DNA of 64,000 nt from positions 1,380,817-1,444,816 of the forward strand of contig NW_019091414.1 in the NCBI RefSeq assembly GCF_001949145.1, given 5' to 3'. Shown here piece after piece: positions 1 through 15,066 of this stretch. The stretch is from Acanthaster planci (taxonomy: Eukaryota > Echinodermata > Asteroidea > Valvatida > Acanthasteridae). The translations under genes were made by a program, and so were the position numbers. The number at the start of each line of letters is the position of its first letter. The first letter of the stretch is position 1. The notes under the pieces are model-generated. The model made no database searches, was not told the DNA's origin, and saw only the letters and a list, made by a program, of their open reading frames with translations.

Positions 1-3000
1 CTGACAAACCGGTGCCTTACATGTGCATGCTTCCATCCAAAGTTTTGGGTACAACGGAAATAAAGACTCAGGTACATGTACATGTAGCACCAAGGGTTTC
101 AAAAGACTTGCTGAGAGTTGACAGGTACATTAGCTTTTTAACATTGCTAATGGAAGAAAGGACAGGCAGATATTTTTATCTTTCAACAAACCTGGACTGG
201 TCCCCGTTGGCTAGCTGGCTTCTGGAGTCCATGGTTGGTTTAGCTCTGCTCATGAGCAATTGCTTTTTTCATGATGTTTACATACAACCATTAATCTTCA
301 TGATGGAGATTAATGCATACAACCTTTCGTGTATGTGACAGCTAAACACATGGCTCTCGGGAAAACTTCAAAAAAGGTTTTTTTCTAGAGGAAGTGTAAA
401 TCCATTCTAGAAAGTCTCCCCAAGTTTTGTCATGTGACAGTGTTGCACTGTGGGAATTGTTATATGCTAATATCCTCATTAACATAAAACTACCGGTTGT
501 ATCCCTCCAAAACCGGTCCCTATGTTTGGAGACCATCTGTAAGATGTCTGGAGAGTACCAGTGCGTAGGGATGGGAACCAGTCTAGAACAAACCCTGACT
601 GGTCAATGTTCCATTTGGCTATTTTGGCCAGCTGTTGCAATGACTCATTCCGACAAAAATAAGTTCCTCTGGAAGTCGGTGTATTTGTACAATGCATATG
701 TACACACTGCACACGTGGGTGGGTGCGAGCGTGTGGTGAAAGCAAGGATTTTACTAATATCCTAACAAGGCTCATGGTGAGAAAAGTTCAGAAGTCACTC
801 AATCCCAGAGTAGTCCACGGCATTGTGGGGGTGAGGCAAGAGGGTTATGTCAGACCTGAGGAATGCATCCAGCTTCTTGCATGTCCCTTTGCCTGGAGTT
901 TTCCCTCCCCTCCTTGAAACTGAAACTGGGGGGGGGGGCAGAAGGCTCAGTATGTTGGACTTTGAAGACCCAATTACTGTCTCTGTCTGCAAAAGTTTTG
1001 TTTATTTACCCAACGGCCTGCATTTGTTTGGGTTACAGTTGATACACTGTGAACATGTATCTGTGACAAAAGATGATTCACATAAATGTCCCCCTGTACT
1101 GTGACATTCCTGCAAGACGAGGTTATGACTAAAAGTGCATTACCACCTAGGGGCCAAAAAAGGCTATCATTTTGAAGTACTTTAATTGTATATGTAATGT
1201 ATATGTACCGTTCTTTTTTCTATTCACCATGCCAGTATGATATTGAGCAGCTACAGTGTACATGTACGATATCGATGCCCTCATTGGCAAAGGAAAGACA
1301 GGCCGAAGAGAACGTCAACTTGGTGCAGGTCACACTTGTGAATATAGACTTTATTCAAGGGGCCGGCCATATTGAATTTGAAAGCGAGGTTAACTCTTCA
1401 TTTTTGAGTGTTGAGAGTACAAAATGAAGCAATAAAATCAGATTTCATGACAAATTTTCACCTATCTGCTCTGATGAATAATTCCCAAGTCATGATTGAA
1501 CACAAGGAAGTGTACATTGCCAGATTCTGAAAATTAGTGAAAAGAGGTTTTGAATGCACGGAAGAATAAAACAGTCTGGTGACATCCTAATCAACAGTTT
1601 GCAATATATAAAACAGACTTGGGGAATAAGAGCAAACATGGCCTCCACGTGAATAGGGTGTATACCTGTACATGTACAAGTAAGGTACTGTATGCTACGG
1701 TACATTTCGACAGAAACTGGTTGCACGATGGAGGGCAGCACATGCTCAGTGCATTCCACAACAATGCGTGCACACCTGCAGAGTTTCCCTATCAAAGGGA
1801 TGCTGTTCCCAAGTAAAAACGTGCCATCTCTTGTTCTTCCCTGGAGCAGATTACCGCCAATTTTTCCAGCTCTGCTGTTACCCAATTTCTGGGACCCTAA
1901 ATGCCTGTGGTTTTGTTTAGCAACATACCTTGGAGGGGCCCTTGCCCCATGTCAAGAATCCACCTTGCCCCTGTGGCTTTATGGTCAACTTAGCCTCAAG
2001 AAGGGACCTTCCCTGAACAAAGACTAGTCTTGTTGAGATCCTCTCATCTCTCTCATCATCAGGCCCAAGACACTCTTTCATCTATCTTAACTATCAATAA
2101 TTCTACCCTACATGCACCTGCTCTACAAGTAAAGGGTACCAGTGCATACACTTTTTTCAGTGATTTGAGACTTGGGGCTTGTAGTTGTACATCTATGTAT
2201 TAAAATTGAATCATTTATCATTTCTGCTGCCATAAAAATACAAATGAAATGACAAAGATACAAATATTATGAGAAAGCCAAAACTGATCAATAGATAAAA
2301 CTATCAATAAGCAATTAAAAGAAAGCTTTAATAAAGCAATTATAACAATTCCACTGGTACACGTAACATTTTGTCTTCTGTGAGATTCCCCTTAAAAACT
2401 GACATACTGAATGCAGTAACAGAATAAAATGTACATGTACAACTCGTCATAGGCCAGTACATGTACATAACTTCTAACTTTGAACTTAATGCAACTGCAC
2501 AACTGTCATGTGCATGTGTGTCAGGTGCAATAATGCCACCAGAAAGATTACATAAAAGGCTGAACGAGAGGTACATGTAGGTTAAATCCTGAAATCACCT
2601 CCAGAAAAAACACTCTGGACAATACTTCAATACAGCAGTGAAATAGTTTTTCTTTTCCTGCTGCAACTTCACCCCATGGAGTCTGTGCATGTACAATAGG
2701 ATTTAGAGACAACCAGATCCTTTCGAGCTCAGGGGAAAATTTGCAGCCTTTTGGGTTTCTGCTGGGCGGGGTTAAGGGTTACGGTTTTTCAAGGTTTTCA
2801 GGTCAAATTCCAGAATGGGCGACTCCCATATCAGGGTCTGTGGAGCAATGGGGATGTTTTTCCAGCTAATTCCTGAGGGATCCCGGCCCATTTTACAGGC
2901 AAAAAAACTCCCAGAAATTGTGCAACAATGTCAAAGTCTTGATCTCTGGCAAGAACTTTGCAAGTCATGCAAGCAAGCTTCTAAAACTTTAGACCATGGA

Positions 3001-4577
3001 ATTGGTTGGAAAAGAGGAGGTACATGTACCAGTACTGTACGCGCACATGCACCATAACACTTCAGCCTGACACAAAAGAAAGAGATTTGCAACAACAAAA
3101 TAAGTTGGTTATGACAAATTTCTGCAGAGTGAAAAACATGTACCTGCCTCAGTTATCGGGTTTTTATTGTCAATATGTCGTGAGCTGAACTTTGAGACTT
3201 TGACATACTTTTGTATAATTTCAAAATGGTGCAGTATTTTCAGGCTAATTTATTGGATCCAAATAACAGACTTTTTAAAACATTAAATGTTTGGCTTGTA
3301 CTTCTTACCGGTATGTACATGTACACGCACGGTACAACAGTGCATTTACTGTCAGAAATCTGCTGCAGAGACAACCTTGAAATGTGCCCACTATACATGT
3401 ACATGTAGCAAGCAAAACCACCTCATCATCTCTAAATATGTTTAACATACAAACTCTCCAGTCAGTTTCCATTTGAGTAATGCTTCCCTTTCACTAAATT
3501 CTGAAAATCTGGCAACCAAACAAAATAACCCATGTCTCTTTTATGGGTCTACTGTACCACGTCAACGACAATTATGAAAGCAAACTTCTGCTGAAGTCTT
3601 CCCAAGAACAAACTGTCCGTACCAGCTTTATTTCATGGAAGGGATTCCAAAAGCCGTCTGACAAACACGGGTTCAAGCCAGGACAAACAGCCCAGTCTTA
3701 CTTTTAGTCCATGCTGTTTTCTTGTTTTGGGGGTAACCTCAATCGGATCACTGCGGATGAAGTGGTGTCCCCCCACTGGTAAGCTTCCTGGTTGAGGTAA
3801 ATCATGTCCCACACTCAAAGGACCCACGACAACAAACACACCTCATCAAATGCCTCACTTTCTAGATTACACTAGATAAATTCAGATCTACTGAAACTCA
3901 GTGTGCCCCCCCAAAAGGTCCTTTAAATGTGGTTCTCACCCATAAGTTTTTTGGTATTACATGTATTACTACATGTAGATGTCCAACATCAGTACAACTT
4001 CTTATCACACATCCTTTTCCTGAGAAAATAACAGCACAGGAAACAGTTACTTGTTTTCTCTTGGCTCTGTATAAAAAGCCAGACATAACACAGACAGGCT
4101 GCTCTACTGCATTTATTGGGGCAAGACGGTAATTAGCACCTCATTAAAACTGTCTCAAGATGTTGAGGCATGGTTGAGGGTAATATGGAGGATGGGCTAC
4201 TGTAAACAACATGTACATGTAGGCATCAGTAGGGATGGGACCATGGTGGGTGTGATGAGATGTCACATAGAGAGGCGGGGCAGGGTGAGCTTGGAGGGTA
4301 TTGTAACCCTGAGTGAAGTACATGTAGGGGTGCCTACTGTACAATGTACATTGTATTCTGGGTGTAGGGTGAGTCATGGGGTTGAGTAAGGCTTCAGGAG
4401 GGTGGGATAGAGTAAAAATTTAAATGGGGTTTGAACATTTGAGTGGAGTGTAAAAATGTTTACTAGGGTGGGTTGAGTTGGGTGCTAAAATTAAGCTATC
4501 CCTGATGTCCTTTCTCCTACTGTGCGTACACGTGTATGTATGGTGGAGTGGTACAGTACATGCAGACGTCTACACCA

Positions 4578-4690
4578 GCTACTAAGTAGTGGTTCATGTA
4601 GTCAGCAGGAGGTAGTGAGTTCAAGGCCCATCCAAGCCCTTCAACAAGTACCAGTACACAGGGCTATGATGTAGACCTGCACAGTAAAAA
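4578..4690 (+). mobile_element. Possible degraded tRNA-derived SINE
   Basis: A box-A-like AAGTAGTGGTTCATG (about 4584-4598) is followed by a box-B-like GAGTTCAAGGCCC (4617-4629) at roughly tRNA spacing. The arms do not fold convincingly, so this is at best an old SINE head. Confidence 0.3.
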
Positions 4691-7045
4691 CTCTCTCCTC
4701 CCAAATGTAGGGTTTGGTTCAACGTAACTACCGGTACATGTAAGCTCTTCTAAGTTCTAAGCTTTAGTGTTCTTGACATGCAGCGAATTTTGTGCAAATA
4801 GACAGATGGAGAGCCTGTGGTGCTTGCGTGTACACACATTCTTCATGTAGATCTAAACTCCTGTGAAATGATCTTAAAAATTTGACTCATTTGAAAAATT
4901 CTGATGGGGAATGCGTACATGTACATTGTACTGTACATCTACCGGCAGGCAAACAAACTTATTAATTAATAATTAGGGCCACTGCCCACAGCTACTTGAA
5001 GCAGAAGATAAGGAAGCGCTTGTGGGACAACCCGACGACAAATGATAAGCATTTCAGGGAAAGCTGACAGATGCACGCAATGTACATGTAAGGCGTCATG
5101 CTAAATGAATTTATGTAATAACCGGTATCTCTGTAACAAGATTATGAACAGACTTGGACAGGAAAACTGCCCTGCACTGTAAATCTACTGCGACTGTCTG
5201 GCCATATAAACTGGTACATGCTATGAAATGCATGGGATACGGTATATTCTGACAATGATTCTGCAGTCCTATTACAAGTACTGTACATGTACATGTACCA
5301 GTACACACACAACACGTCTTTTGCTCGGGGGCATGGAATTTTTACTCCTTCAAATCAGGTCACCAGGCGTCAAGCACTTACTTTAAGGGTTGCGGTCTCA
5401 TTCTGGCATTTACATGGTCATGAACACGACATGCACATGCGTACATCATACATGTGCCGGGTACCGGTAGGTGTGATTAACATTTTTCAAACTTTGAAAA
5501 TGCTAGACTAGGTATATTATTCGGATGGGGAAAAATTCTTTCTGGAAGTTAAACCAGGTACCGGTATACTGTCTAGGTTTCACACTTTTACGAACAAGAT
5601 GAAACCACAAGGCACCACTTTCACCAGTACTTTAGGCTAATTGTGGATGGACACGTCTAATGAGTATGAATTACAATATATCATATGACTGATTGACTGC
5701 ATGTCTGCACCAAGAATATATTTCATGCAAACTTACATTAACAGCAGACCTTTTACAACAACCACCAAAATTTTGGCTTCAGTTGACAGGAGATGCTGTG
5801 TTAAAATAGCTTATGTAGAATTTAGAGCTCAAAAAGGTTTTTATTAATTATGAAAAAAATAAGCAACCAGGAGTGCTGGAAACCCTCCCCACTCCATTTT
5901 TCTTGTCAATTATAGAACTTAAAAGCTCCTATTAGCTCTAGGTTATTTTGAAAGATCAGACTTCAATGAACTGGCAAATGAAATGTCTTATGGTCTAAGA
6001 GACAATTTCAAACACATCACGCTTCAGAGATTCTTCTGGTTGAATTCATGTACTATCACGGAAGTCTGCTTTAGTGGCCCTCTAATATAACTAATTAAAT
6101 ACTGCATCAACCTATGGTGTCCTCCAACCCAATTACATGAACTATTCAGGGTCTTCATTCTTGTGAGGTCTATGTGTAGCTTATTAGTGGTTCCCTTCTA
6201 GTTTCCATTCCCAGGGTCGCATGATTTGTTGAAGAGCCACATTTTCTAGCCTACCGGTACCACTTCTGTTATCTTTCTGAAGACAGACTCAAGGACACAC
6301 AAACCAAGGAGGGAACACACAGCCAGGGAGATCATGGGCAGGGAGGCATCCCCTAATGTGTCTATGTATAAAGTACCTAAATACCAATGCGCAAGTGGAC
6401 AGGACTTCACCTTCCATACCATGGCGCTAATCATGGAGGTACCAGTAGGAAAACATGTACAGCACCACACATTACAACCACTCTGCATCGTAAATGTCTA
6501 GAAGTTGGAACACTGCCAAAGTTTGAAAAAAGGAAAGCTTAAATTGCTGACAAACTTGCATACCGGTAAGGTCTAAATTTACAGTAAACTTGCTGAATTT
6601 TGTCATATCATGTTAAAAAACCATGGCAGAGCAATGCCATTAACTTTACATGATTGGAATGGGATTACATTGTAAATACTGAATAGACCTGACACAATAA
6701 ACATTTAGAAATACAAGGGGCTTGATGACTCAATATTTGCGAAAGTAATGTGACGCTGGTTCCCTGCAGTTTTGGATTGGGAGATGCAGGGGATCTTGGC
6801 TTCTACGTCTGCATGGTATAGATACCAGTGTGACCAGTGTGATCCAAGATCACAGGTGGCGTATGGGCCACTTAGCCCCCCTCCCCCAGATTTTTTTTAA
6901 CAAAGAATACTTTATAGGCAAGAAAGTAATCAGTATATTTATTTATCAAATATAGGCACCAAACCCTAAGAAAACAACACTATGAAATAAAAGCGAGGAT
7001 GCTGGAACTGTGAGTATTGATATTTTTTCTCCCCCAACATGAGGT

Positions 7046-7069
7046 TGAATGAGCCCGAAGGCTCATTCA
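7046..7069. repeat. Perfect 10-bp hairpin with CGAA loop
   Basis: TGAATGAGCC (7046-7055) and GGCTCATTCA (7060-7069) are exactly complementary around a four-base CGAA loop. No coding context is nearby. It could be a relic of a small inverted-repeat element. A bacterial-type terminator role does not apply in this genome. Confidence 0.85.
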
Positions 7070-10000
7070 CTTTTGAATCTCCCCCCACCAAGAGCTGGAT
7101 ATACTGCTGACTATCACCCTCTTAAACAAAACACACTTCTTGTAGTTACCGGTACAGTGTGACTTTTAGAGCCATGAAATGATGTTTTTCCCACAAACTG
7201 CTCAATTCAACTGAATCCCTTGGTGACGATGCAATAACAACATACTGACAAACTCAATCTTCTTCTTGAAAATGTGCAAAAAGAGACCCTCTCTCACTGG
7301 GTCAAAGGGGAGAATTTTTACATGCTTATTTGGCAGGTTCACTCCCTGGGGAACAACAGTCTTGGCTGGCTGGAACTTGACAAAACTTGTTATTTTTTGG
7401 TCTGGACGTCCCAGGGGTACTATTTGGACTGACACTCTGACCTGTGGCAGGCTGACAAGAGATCTGTGAAAAGCTCCCAACCCACCCATGAGGAACCAAG
7501 CTGTCACAAGCAATGAAGGAAGGCTGTGGCAATGCAATTAGGCGTCAATAACATCACCAGTCTTTGTAACAAGTTTTATAAAAGTGCAAGCAATTTGCTG
7601 AGAGGACAGACAGCACATATCAAGCATTTTGGCAATTATGCACTCACGCAGGAAAACAACACATCTTCACACGCATGTGCAACTGAGTCATAAATAGCTA
7701 TTTTAAGGATAGGGAGGCATGTACATGTACATGCACATGTGCTGGTGTAAAGGTTGAGTGAGTGAACTGTAACTCTAAAGCCTTCTCTAAAAGTAACCGC
7801 TTGATACAATGTACCAGGTAACTTGTACATCACACAATCTGTGGACAGGGCACAATCATTTTCTTGAATGTGCAAAAGCATACCACGTGTACCAGTACAT
7901 GTGCCGGTAAGCCTGAGTAAAGGACCTTTTTAATATCCTTCATATTTTGGTGGTCCAGTAAAATGAAAGGATCCTTCACTAAAGAGTGAAGCTTTTCAAG
8001 CTACGGTACATGTACCGGTACGAGTGGAGTAAGCCCGTGGAACAAGAATATACAGGAAGTTAATTGACAACTTGACGAAAAGTGACTTCATTATATACCA
8101 TGCTTGTATTGAAGTTTGTGTTCACGCACAGGGTACAGGATACTCCTGTTTAATATCTTTAAAAAAAAGTTCAGCTGTGAGCTCAGTTCATCACCTCAAC
8201 TGGAAATGATCAGTGATGCTCTGGTAAGGTGCAGGAGACCCTGCTCCAAAACAGCAGTCCCTTTTGACAGAGAGAGAGAAGGGGGCAACTTGAAGCCAGA
8301 CAACTACTGGAACAGGGGCTTCACTGTTGAGCTACCCTAGAGACAGGTAGGTGAAAGAGTAATGGGCATTGCAGGGACATGTGAATAGGAGGAATGAACA
8401 GCCTGTGGTGTGCAGAAACGTATCCAGGATGTGCAGTATGGGTACATGAATGGTTACCTTATAAGGCTGTAGTGGTTTTGACTCTCCTTGGCGGAGTTGA
8501 ACCACAGAGCTAAACCATTGTTCTGGCACATGGGGCACATTAACAATAAATGTACAATATAGAGATGTGTACCTACAGTACCGGTACCCGGTACATATAC
8601 TGTACAGTGGGTGTGTGTATGCACCTTTGTGCGCAAACACTATTGATAGAATCCAAGAACCGAATCCTTTGAAGGGTTAAAATCCACTTTAAAAGTCACT
8701 GTCAGTTGAAATACATGTACTGCTCTTTCCCTATCTGAGGAATAGCATGCAAGTACATGTACACGGCAGAAAAGATTTACTGGTACATTCTTTGATAAAT
8801 GATTCATGATTCTCCAAGGCTGGGTCCTACAGTACATGTACATGTACATGTATGGAGAGTAGTGTTCCAGCGGCCCAGGTACATGTACAATGTACATGTA
8901 AAGTACATATATACCAACCTAATCAAATGTAGATCAGTGAAGCAAAACCTTGGTTTCTCAAATAAGTACTGAACACGGCAAGAACAAGCGTACTGTATGT
9001 GAATAGGGATTCACTGTGTTCAGGGGTCAAGTTCTTTCGTTAGGGAAATTTGAACCGAGTTGTGGGGACATTCCTGAGTCCCTACAACGTTTTCGGTCCC
9101 CACAGAATAGGTGAAATATTGAGTGTATGTCCCCACAACTATGGTGCAGGAATACATGTAGGTGTACTAGTACATGTACATGTACATTAAACAGGACTAC
9201 GCGTACAGTGCATGTACCATACATGATAACATGTACACTAGTACCCGCAGGTCCCACCAGCTACATAATATCAAGCTGACAAAAACTTTAAAATCTCATG
9301 GAACAATGAGAAGTCACTAGTCTACAGCACTATCATTAAAACAGTCTCATGGATGCTTAACATGATTCAACAACCAGGAAAACTCTGTGCACCCAATTCC
9401 ACCTGAACTGTCCTGAAACAGCAGGAAATCTTGCGTTTGCGAGAGAAAAGTGAGAAAACCCCATCCGCACTGCGCAAACAACTCAGATTCTGATTCCCGA
9501 TTGCCTCTGTCATAAGCACATCTGATGCAACCGCAGAGCCTTGTCCGAGACAATGGCATTCCACCCGTTCTCATTACTGAACGCAACCATTCAGTTGAAA
9601 AATATGCCCTTTTCTTCTGGGTTAATCCCTGCCCTCTGTAACTGTGATAACTTCAACCTTGGCCCAGTGTATAACATGCCGCAGACGTATTGTCAACAGA
9701 ATCCATGAAAAGGTGTACTCTAGTCTGTAGTATGGCAAATATTTCCCTTCTGAATCTGGCCGTTGAGCCTGTGAAATTGTATCCTTTGGTACAACTGGTT
9801 CATTATGCTGCCCTGACAATATAAACTGTTAAAATGACTTGATAAACATGTCGTGTCCCTCTCTGTGTGTCACAGAGGCTTTGGGTTAGAGTTTTACGTA
9901 CATGTAGTCTTAAGTTGGAAAAAAAAATTTCTTTCTTCAAATTCACACATTCACTGTTGATTGAAATCAAATGTGTGTGTCCAACTCCACTTTGTTGATA

Positions 10001-10144
10001 TCTTTCATACTTGGTTTTACTTATTTACGACCCTGAGAAGTTTGGTCAAAGAATCACAGAACATGGACATTCTTCACAACTCGCAAGAGCCTGAAAGTCT
10101 GGGATTAGACTTTTGAATTAATAAGCATCACTTCAAATGAACAG

Positions 10145-10344
10145 TTGAGCAACATAAAGTATGAAGAAAAAAAAGTAAAACAAGTGCAGTTTGCAGATGA
10201 CAATATTTGTCATTTTCTTGGTAACCTTCCAGGAGTTATTCAACAGAATCTGGGTACAAGGATTCACACTAATCTAGTGATAGCAGATTCCATTTATGAT
10301 GATTACAGATTATCGCAAGCATTCTCAGTTTATACCATGTTCAG
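10145..10344 (+). other. Weak exon-like open segment
   Basis: A 66-codon open segment preceded by AACAG and followed by TTCAG then GTGACA. Its composition looks protein-like (residues such as QFADDNICHFLGNLPG), but it has no ATG of its own, a poor polypyrimidine tract and no neighbouring exons that I could find. I do not recognise a family. Confidence 0.15.
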
Positions 10345-13300
10345 GTGACACCCCAAATGCCCGAAATCAGGCCAACACAGATAACAGGTTACTGAAGTTA
10401 CCGCTCTCTGGCATGTCTAGTCTTTGATATCATTCATTAAGGTTCTGGTGTGTTTGATGTGGTCAAATGCATGCAGCCTAATGCAGCTGTAACTGACAAC
10501 AACTTTGTTAGAAATATGACCAGTTGTTAGCCTTTAAAGAGCGAAAATGGTGGTAATCCTTTGATACGTGTGTAGGTCCATGTACCATGTACATGTACTG
10601 TATGTGTATAACGCCCCCCCCCCACAGTCAACCCATACATGTATACAATATAGGCATTTTAAGTCTAACTTCACTGACAGGTAAGTGCACTGATCTCTAT
10701 GGTACCGGAACATATACCAGTATACTCCCTGAAGCCAAATTCCATCATGTACCGGTACATTAACTGCACCTGTCAAGTCTCCAACATTCATGAGATTGCC
10801 AAATATTACTTGCCTTTGTTACACCAACTGATCATGTTTGTGGAATACAATGTCTCTACGTACATGTGTGCCCAAATACATGTGGTTAGCCCATTGTTTG
10901 TAAAAGAGAAAATATTTGGTCATCCACTTACCATTATTGTAGCCGTTGTTCAATCAAACTCTGGGATGAATCAACAGGATTGGAGAGTGACTCGCAGACA
11001 CACAACTTTAAATCTTGTTCAAATTACTTTTTCATGAGTGTTGCCACAACAAGTCTCCGTGCAGAACTACACGTAATATCCAAGTTTACATCCTGTTTAC
11101 AAGCTCGAATCAGTTCCTGTCCAGCAATCTTATTTAGGCTGTTATATAACACTCGGAGACAATTACATGTAAACAGTAAAAGCAAATTGCCTGATGTCCT
11201 ACGGATTTCCTGAAAACTGAAATGATTCCCTCTCCTCCGCTTTCACCGAATAACAAAACAAAATTCTAAGTATTGACTGAAAGGTGAAGCAAACACCATG
11301 TAAAAGCAAAAACATTTATGGAGACAACGTCAGTAAAACATAAAGTAGTAGTTATAAGAGGATGAGTGAGTCCATTGCAGGCAAACCTTGAAGTACATGT
11401 ATGGGAACAATTGATAAGTCTGGTCCTTGCAAAGTAGGCACAAGTATCTCTTGACCTTCAGCAAGACCATACAGCACTCCTGTCATTCCAGAGTTGATTT
11501 TCAGTTTAATTCTGTCCCGGCAAGTTGTGAGCACAACCGAAAGGAAACTGCTTGGTGTAGGCAAAGAAAGTCAGACTGATGCGTCTATGTGTAGGCTGGC
11601 TGACAACTCCTGAAGTAGACAGGAAGATTCAGACCCAACACAAGTCAACTGCCCATGAGCCACACCAGCACAGCTTGTGGCCAGCTGGCTGGTTTGCCTC
11701 CTCAATCACCCCTCTGCCCTGACTGTGTGAGTCACCTCTCTCAGGAAGTACTTGGATGAATAGCCCCCGTATATTGCAATGGAATGACCTGAGCATCTGT
11801 GTTGCACCCCCAATATTGTGGCAACCTCAATCAACAGCATCTTTCATTATGGGATGGGTAGTACCATTCTGGCTATTTTATGGGGGTGTGTTCATGATTT
11901 TATAGTTTTTACGGTACTGTTTTATAAATAAAGTTCCTGTGCACTACAAGTTTTACTCTGACACTATTGTCAGACACTGGGCCATCGGTGAGTACAAATA
12001 TGTAAAATGATTACATTTTTAATATAGCTGTTTGTTTTACCACACACTCATTTCTTTCATAATAATTTCCCTAAGTCAACATCTATATTTCTTTTGGGCA
12101 ATCCAGCAGGACCTAGTTAAATATTGTAATTTGTTTTCTTATATGTTTTGTTTCAAATGTTGAAATGTCTCGTTGTGTACTGAACGTCTTTGTTAGTGTA
12201 TCCTGAAAAATGAAATCAACAAAACGAAATGAAATCTACCAGAACCTGTAGTTCCAAGTCTAAGTTGTGAGTTTACGTTTTCTCATTTTCCTTTATTTTG
12301 TAAACTCGAATGTAATTTCAGCCAATGGGCCGCCAAGTTTAAATGTTTTAAATCAATAATAACCTTTCATGTGTCATAGTCATGATTTACATTGCACATA
12401 ATAACATAACGGAACATCTAGCAGAGGAATGGTTTTCATATGAAAAGTTGCAATTTAATTTGAGCCTACATGTAAATACCCTTTAAAAAAATACCGCAAT
12501 GATTCACAGCATGTACAGGCTTAGACAGTTAAGCTGGTCCAAAAACCAGCAAGCAAACTCTGCAACTAGATCACAGTTACATGTAACTTATATTCCATTT
12601 TTACAGCTTTTCATGTCACACAGTTACAAAAACTGCTTTGACCACTCCAGAGGGAGAAAAAAAAGAGAGAGAACTCAACAGGCCTACAGTACGATTTCTA
12701 AGGAAGTGCTACTGCCAGACAATGTCATACACCTAATTATCCTTCACAGAAACCATACAAATTAAACACACCATAAACCAGGGCAAAGACCCCGATTAAT
12801 ATTAACAGTTGATGACATCAACTGGACACCTAACACTTCTTGTTGCCACAGTAAACATTCCACCTGACGCCCACACTGTTCAACAAAGGTCAAATGCCTC
12901 TGTTTGATTCTAACCCGATCTTCCAGTAACTTTTTTTTCTGGGAGTGGGAAGGCTGTTACTATTTTTCACTGGGAAAAAAGTTTGTTGTTACAATTTCTG
13001 ACACTTCTCGTTAATAAAAGTTGGAAAAGTTGGACCCAAAGAATATAACAAGAAAAAAGCTTTTGTTCAGGTTACAAAATCCACAGAATATTTCCTAACC
13101 ATGTGCTTTGTTTTGAAATGGATTGTGTTGTGGATTACATTTGTCCATGAACGTGTGGTTTTTTTCAAGGATACACACCATAAATTGTGTATCAGTAATT
13201 ACATTATTGCTTTTTTTAAAAAAAGACAATAAACAGGGAAAAACTTTGTTTTTGAAATGAAGAGGATTTTCTACAAGGTTCATTTGATTTGACTGAAACA

Positions 13301-14973
13301 TGCTTGGATAAACAGAGGAAATTTGTCAGTTTACAGCTCTGTCCACCCACTGCATTTTACTCTGTAAATCATCCACACACCAACAACTGGTTTTGCATTA
13401 TATTGATTACAAAAATGGATTCAGGACAATTCAGACTGGGGCTTGAGATGTCTTTTTGGTTCAAATACTGTGCACAATACATGTATCATTGTACATGCAC
13501 TTGCCATGGGCCATTTAATTTTTGGAAGGATTCACAAATTTTCTGACCAAACGCCTTGGAAGTTTTAAAATGTTCAATCTCATACCAGTACATGTACATG
13601 CATGAAAATCAAACTAACCTGATAATGTGAACAGCATAAGAAGCTGTTGAGAAATATACGACCAATTTTTCTGCTGATAGGATCTAACACCAAGCCACGC
13701 ACATAAATCAAGATGAATGTTCAAAAACAATCATGATGCACAACAGTCTCCAGATCAATATCTTCCAGTTTGTAATCTTGGGACCAAGACTATCCCACCA
13801 TTTGTGTTACACTTGATGAACACCTAATGAAATGTTTATCTCCAGGGACAGGCGGGAGATTGATGGTGTGTGTGTTTGGCAATTTGTCGGTGCAAGAATT
13901 TGACTTTATGAATCATAGGTATGACTGGACAGAAACATCTGGTCTTCAGTTTATTATCTCCAAACTCTTGGGATGGTAATTTAATAATGATGGCAGGACA
14001 CTACCAGAAAGTGGGTCTGTTAATAAAATGTAGATGTACCCTTTGATGACTCATACATTCAATGCTTCAATAATGTACGCAATTGTAAACAGTTTACAGG
14101 AATAGCAGGAATGTTATATTTTTCTCTTTGGAGGATATTGACACAAGTTAAAGTTCTTTTATAAACAGGTTAGGAGGTTGACATTTCAGAGGGTTCTGTT
14201 ACATGAACATACTAGGCCTATACTGTGATGAACAACATTGCACAAACATACATAGCCTGAAGGTAACATGTACATGTACCTGTGCAACTGCATAAGGTGC
14301 ATATTTACCATAGCTTCCAATATGAAATGCCGACAGGGTTTGGGGGAGTGGGTCCAAAAACATGTACACGTATGTACTGTAAACAAAGCACTTCACATTT
14401 TAGTAACTCACTGAAGCATCACCTAAAACACACACATGCCTGAGTAATTATCTTCAGGAAATATACATGTACTTGCCATTCCAAGTTTGGGAAAATTCTG
14501 TTGATTCAATTTCTTAAGACGGTAAGCAAGGTTTGATGGCGTCAAATAAGAAAAAATACCCTAGAACTTAGTTTAAAACACAAGAAGATTCTTTCAATAA
14601 ACACAGCACCACTTACTGATCTGTTTGAAAGAACGTTTCTACCGGTACATAACTTTTAGTACACAGTGCAGCATACATGTTCTGGTATGTAATTTTATAA
14701 ATGACATGTTATATAAAGGGAAGCCCCACAGTCGCCCATAGTGAAGGGGGACCCAGATCTTGCCCAACAATGCTGTATTGTTTGGCAACAAGACTTTCCC
14801 AAGAAACACACACAAGACCACAAAACCACTGGAATTTCTTGTTCAGAAGACAGAGGGAACTGACCGGATACAAAGTGCATACATGTGCTGTCAAAAATCT
14901 AAAGAAAGGCAGCTGTCACGTTGTAAACCCATGATCGGACTGAATATATTGACCAGAAAATATCAGAAAAACA

Positions 14974-15036
14974 AACCTTCACACATTTGTAACAAACCTT
15001 TGTCACATTTGTGACAAACCTTCACACATTTGTAAT
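14974..15036. repeat. Short imperfect tandem repeat (ACAAACCTTCACACATTTGT)
   Basis: The segment repeats CAAACCTT-CACACATTTGTAA three times with small changes (one unit reads TTTGTCACATTTGTGAC). It lies directly left of a MITE-like element starting near 15067. No function is evident. Confidence 0.7.
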
Positions 15037-15066
15037 CCATTTCAGCACATTTATTAAGTTATGCCT

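Noticed and set aside
1490-1885. 131-codon minus-strand frame
   Set aside because: It runs through CATGTACATG simple words, has Cys/Thr repeats derived from them, and shows no domain.
10190-10210. QFADD residues as a reverse-transcriptase catalytic motif
   Set aside because: No other reverse-transcriptase motif is found around it in any frame, so the match is taken as chance.
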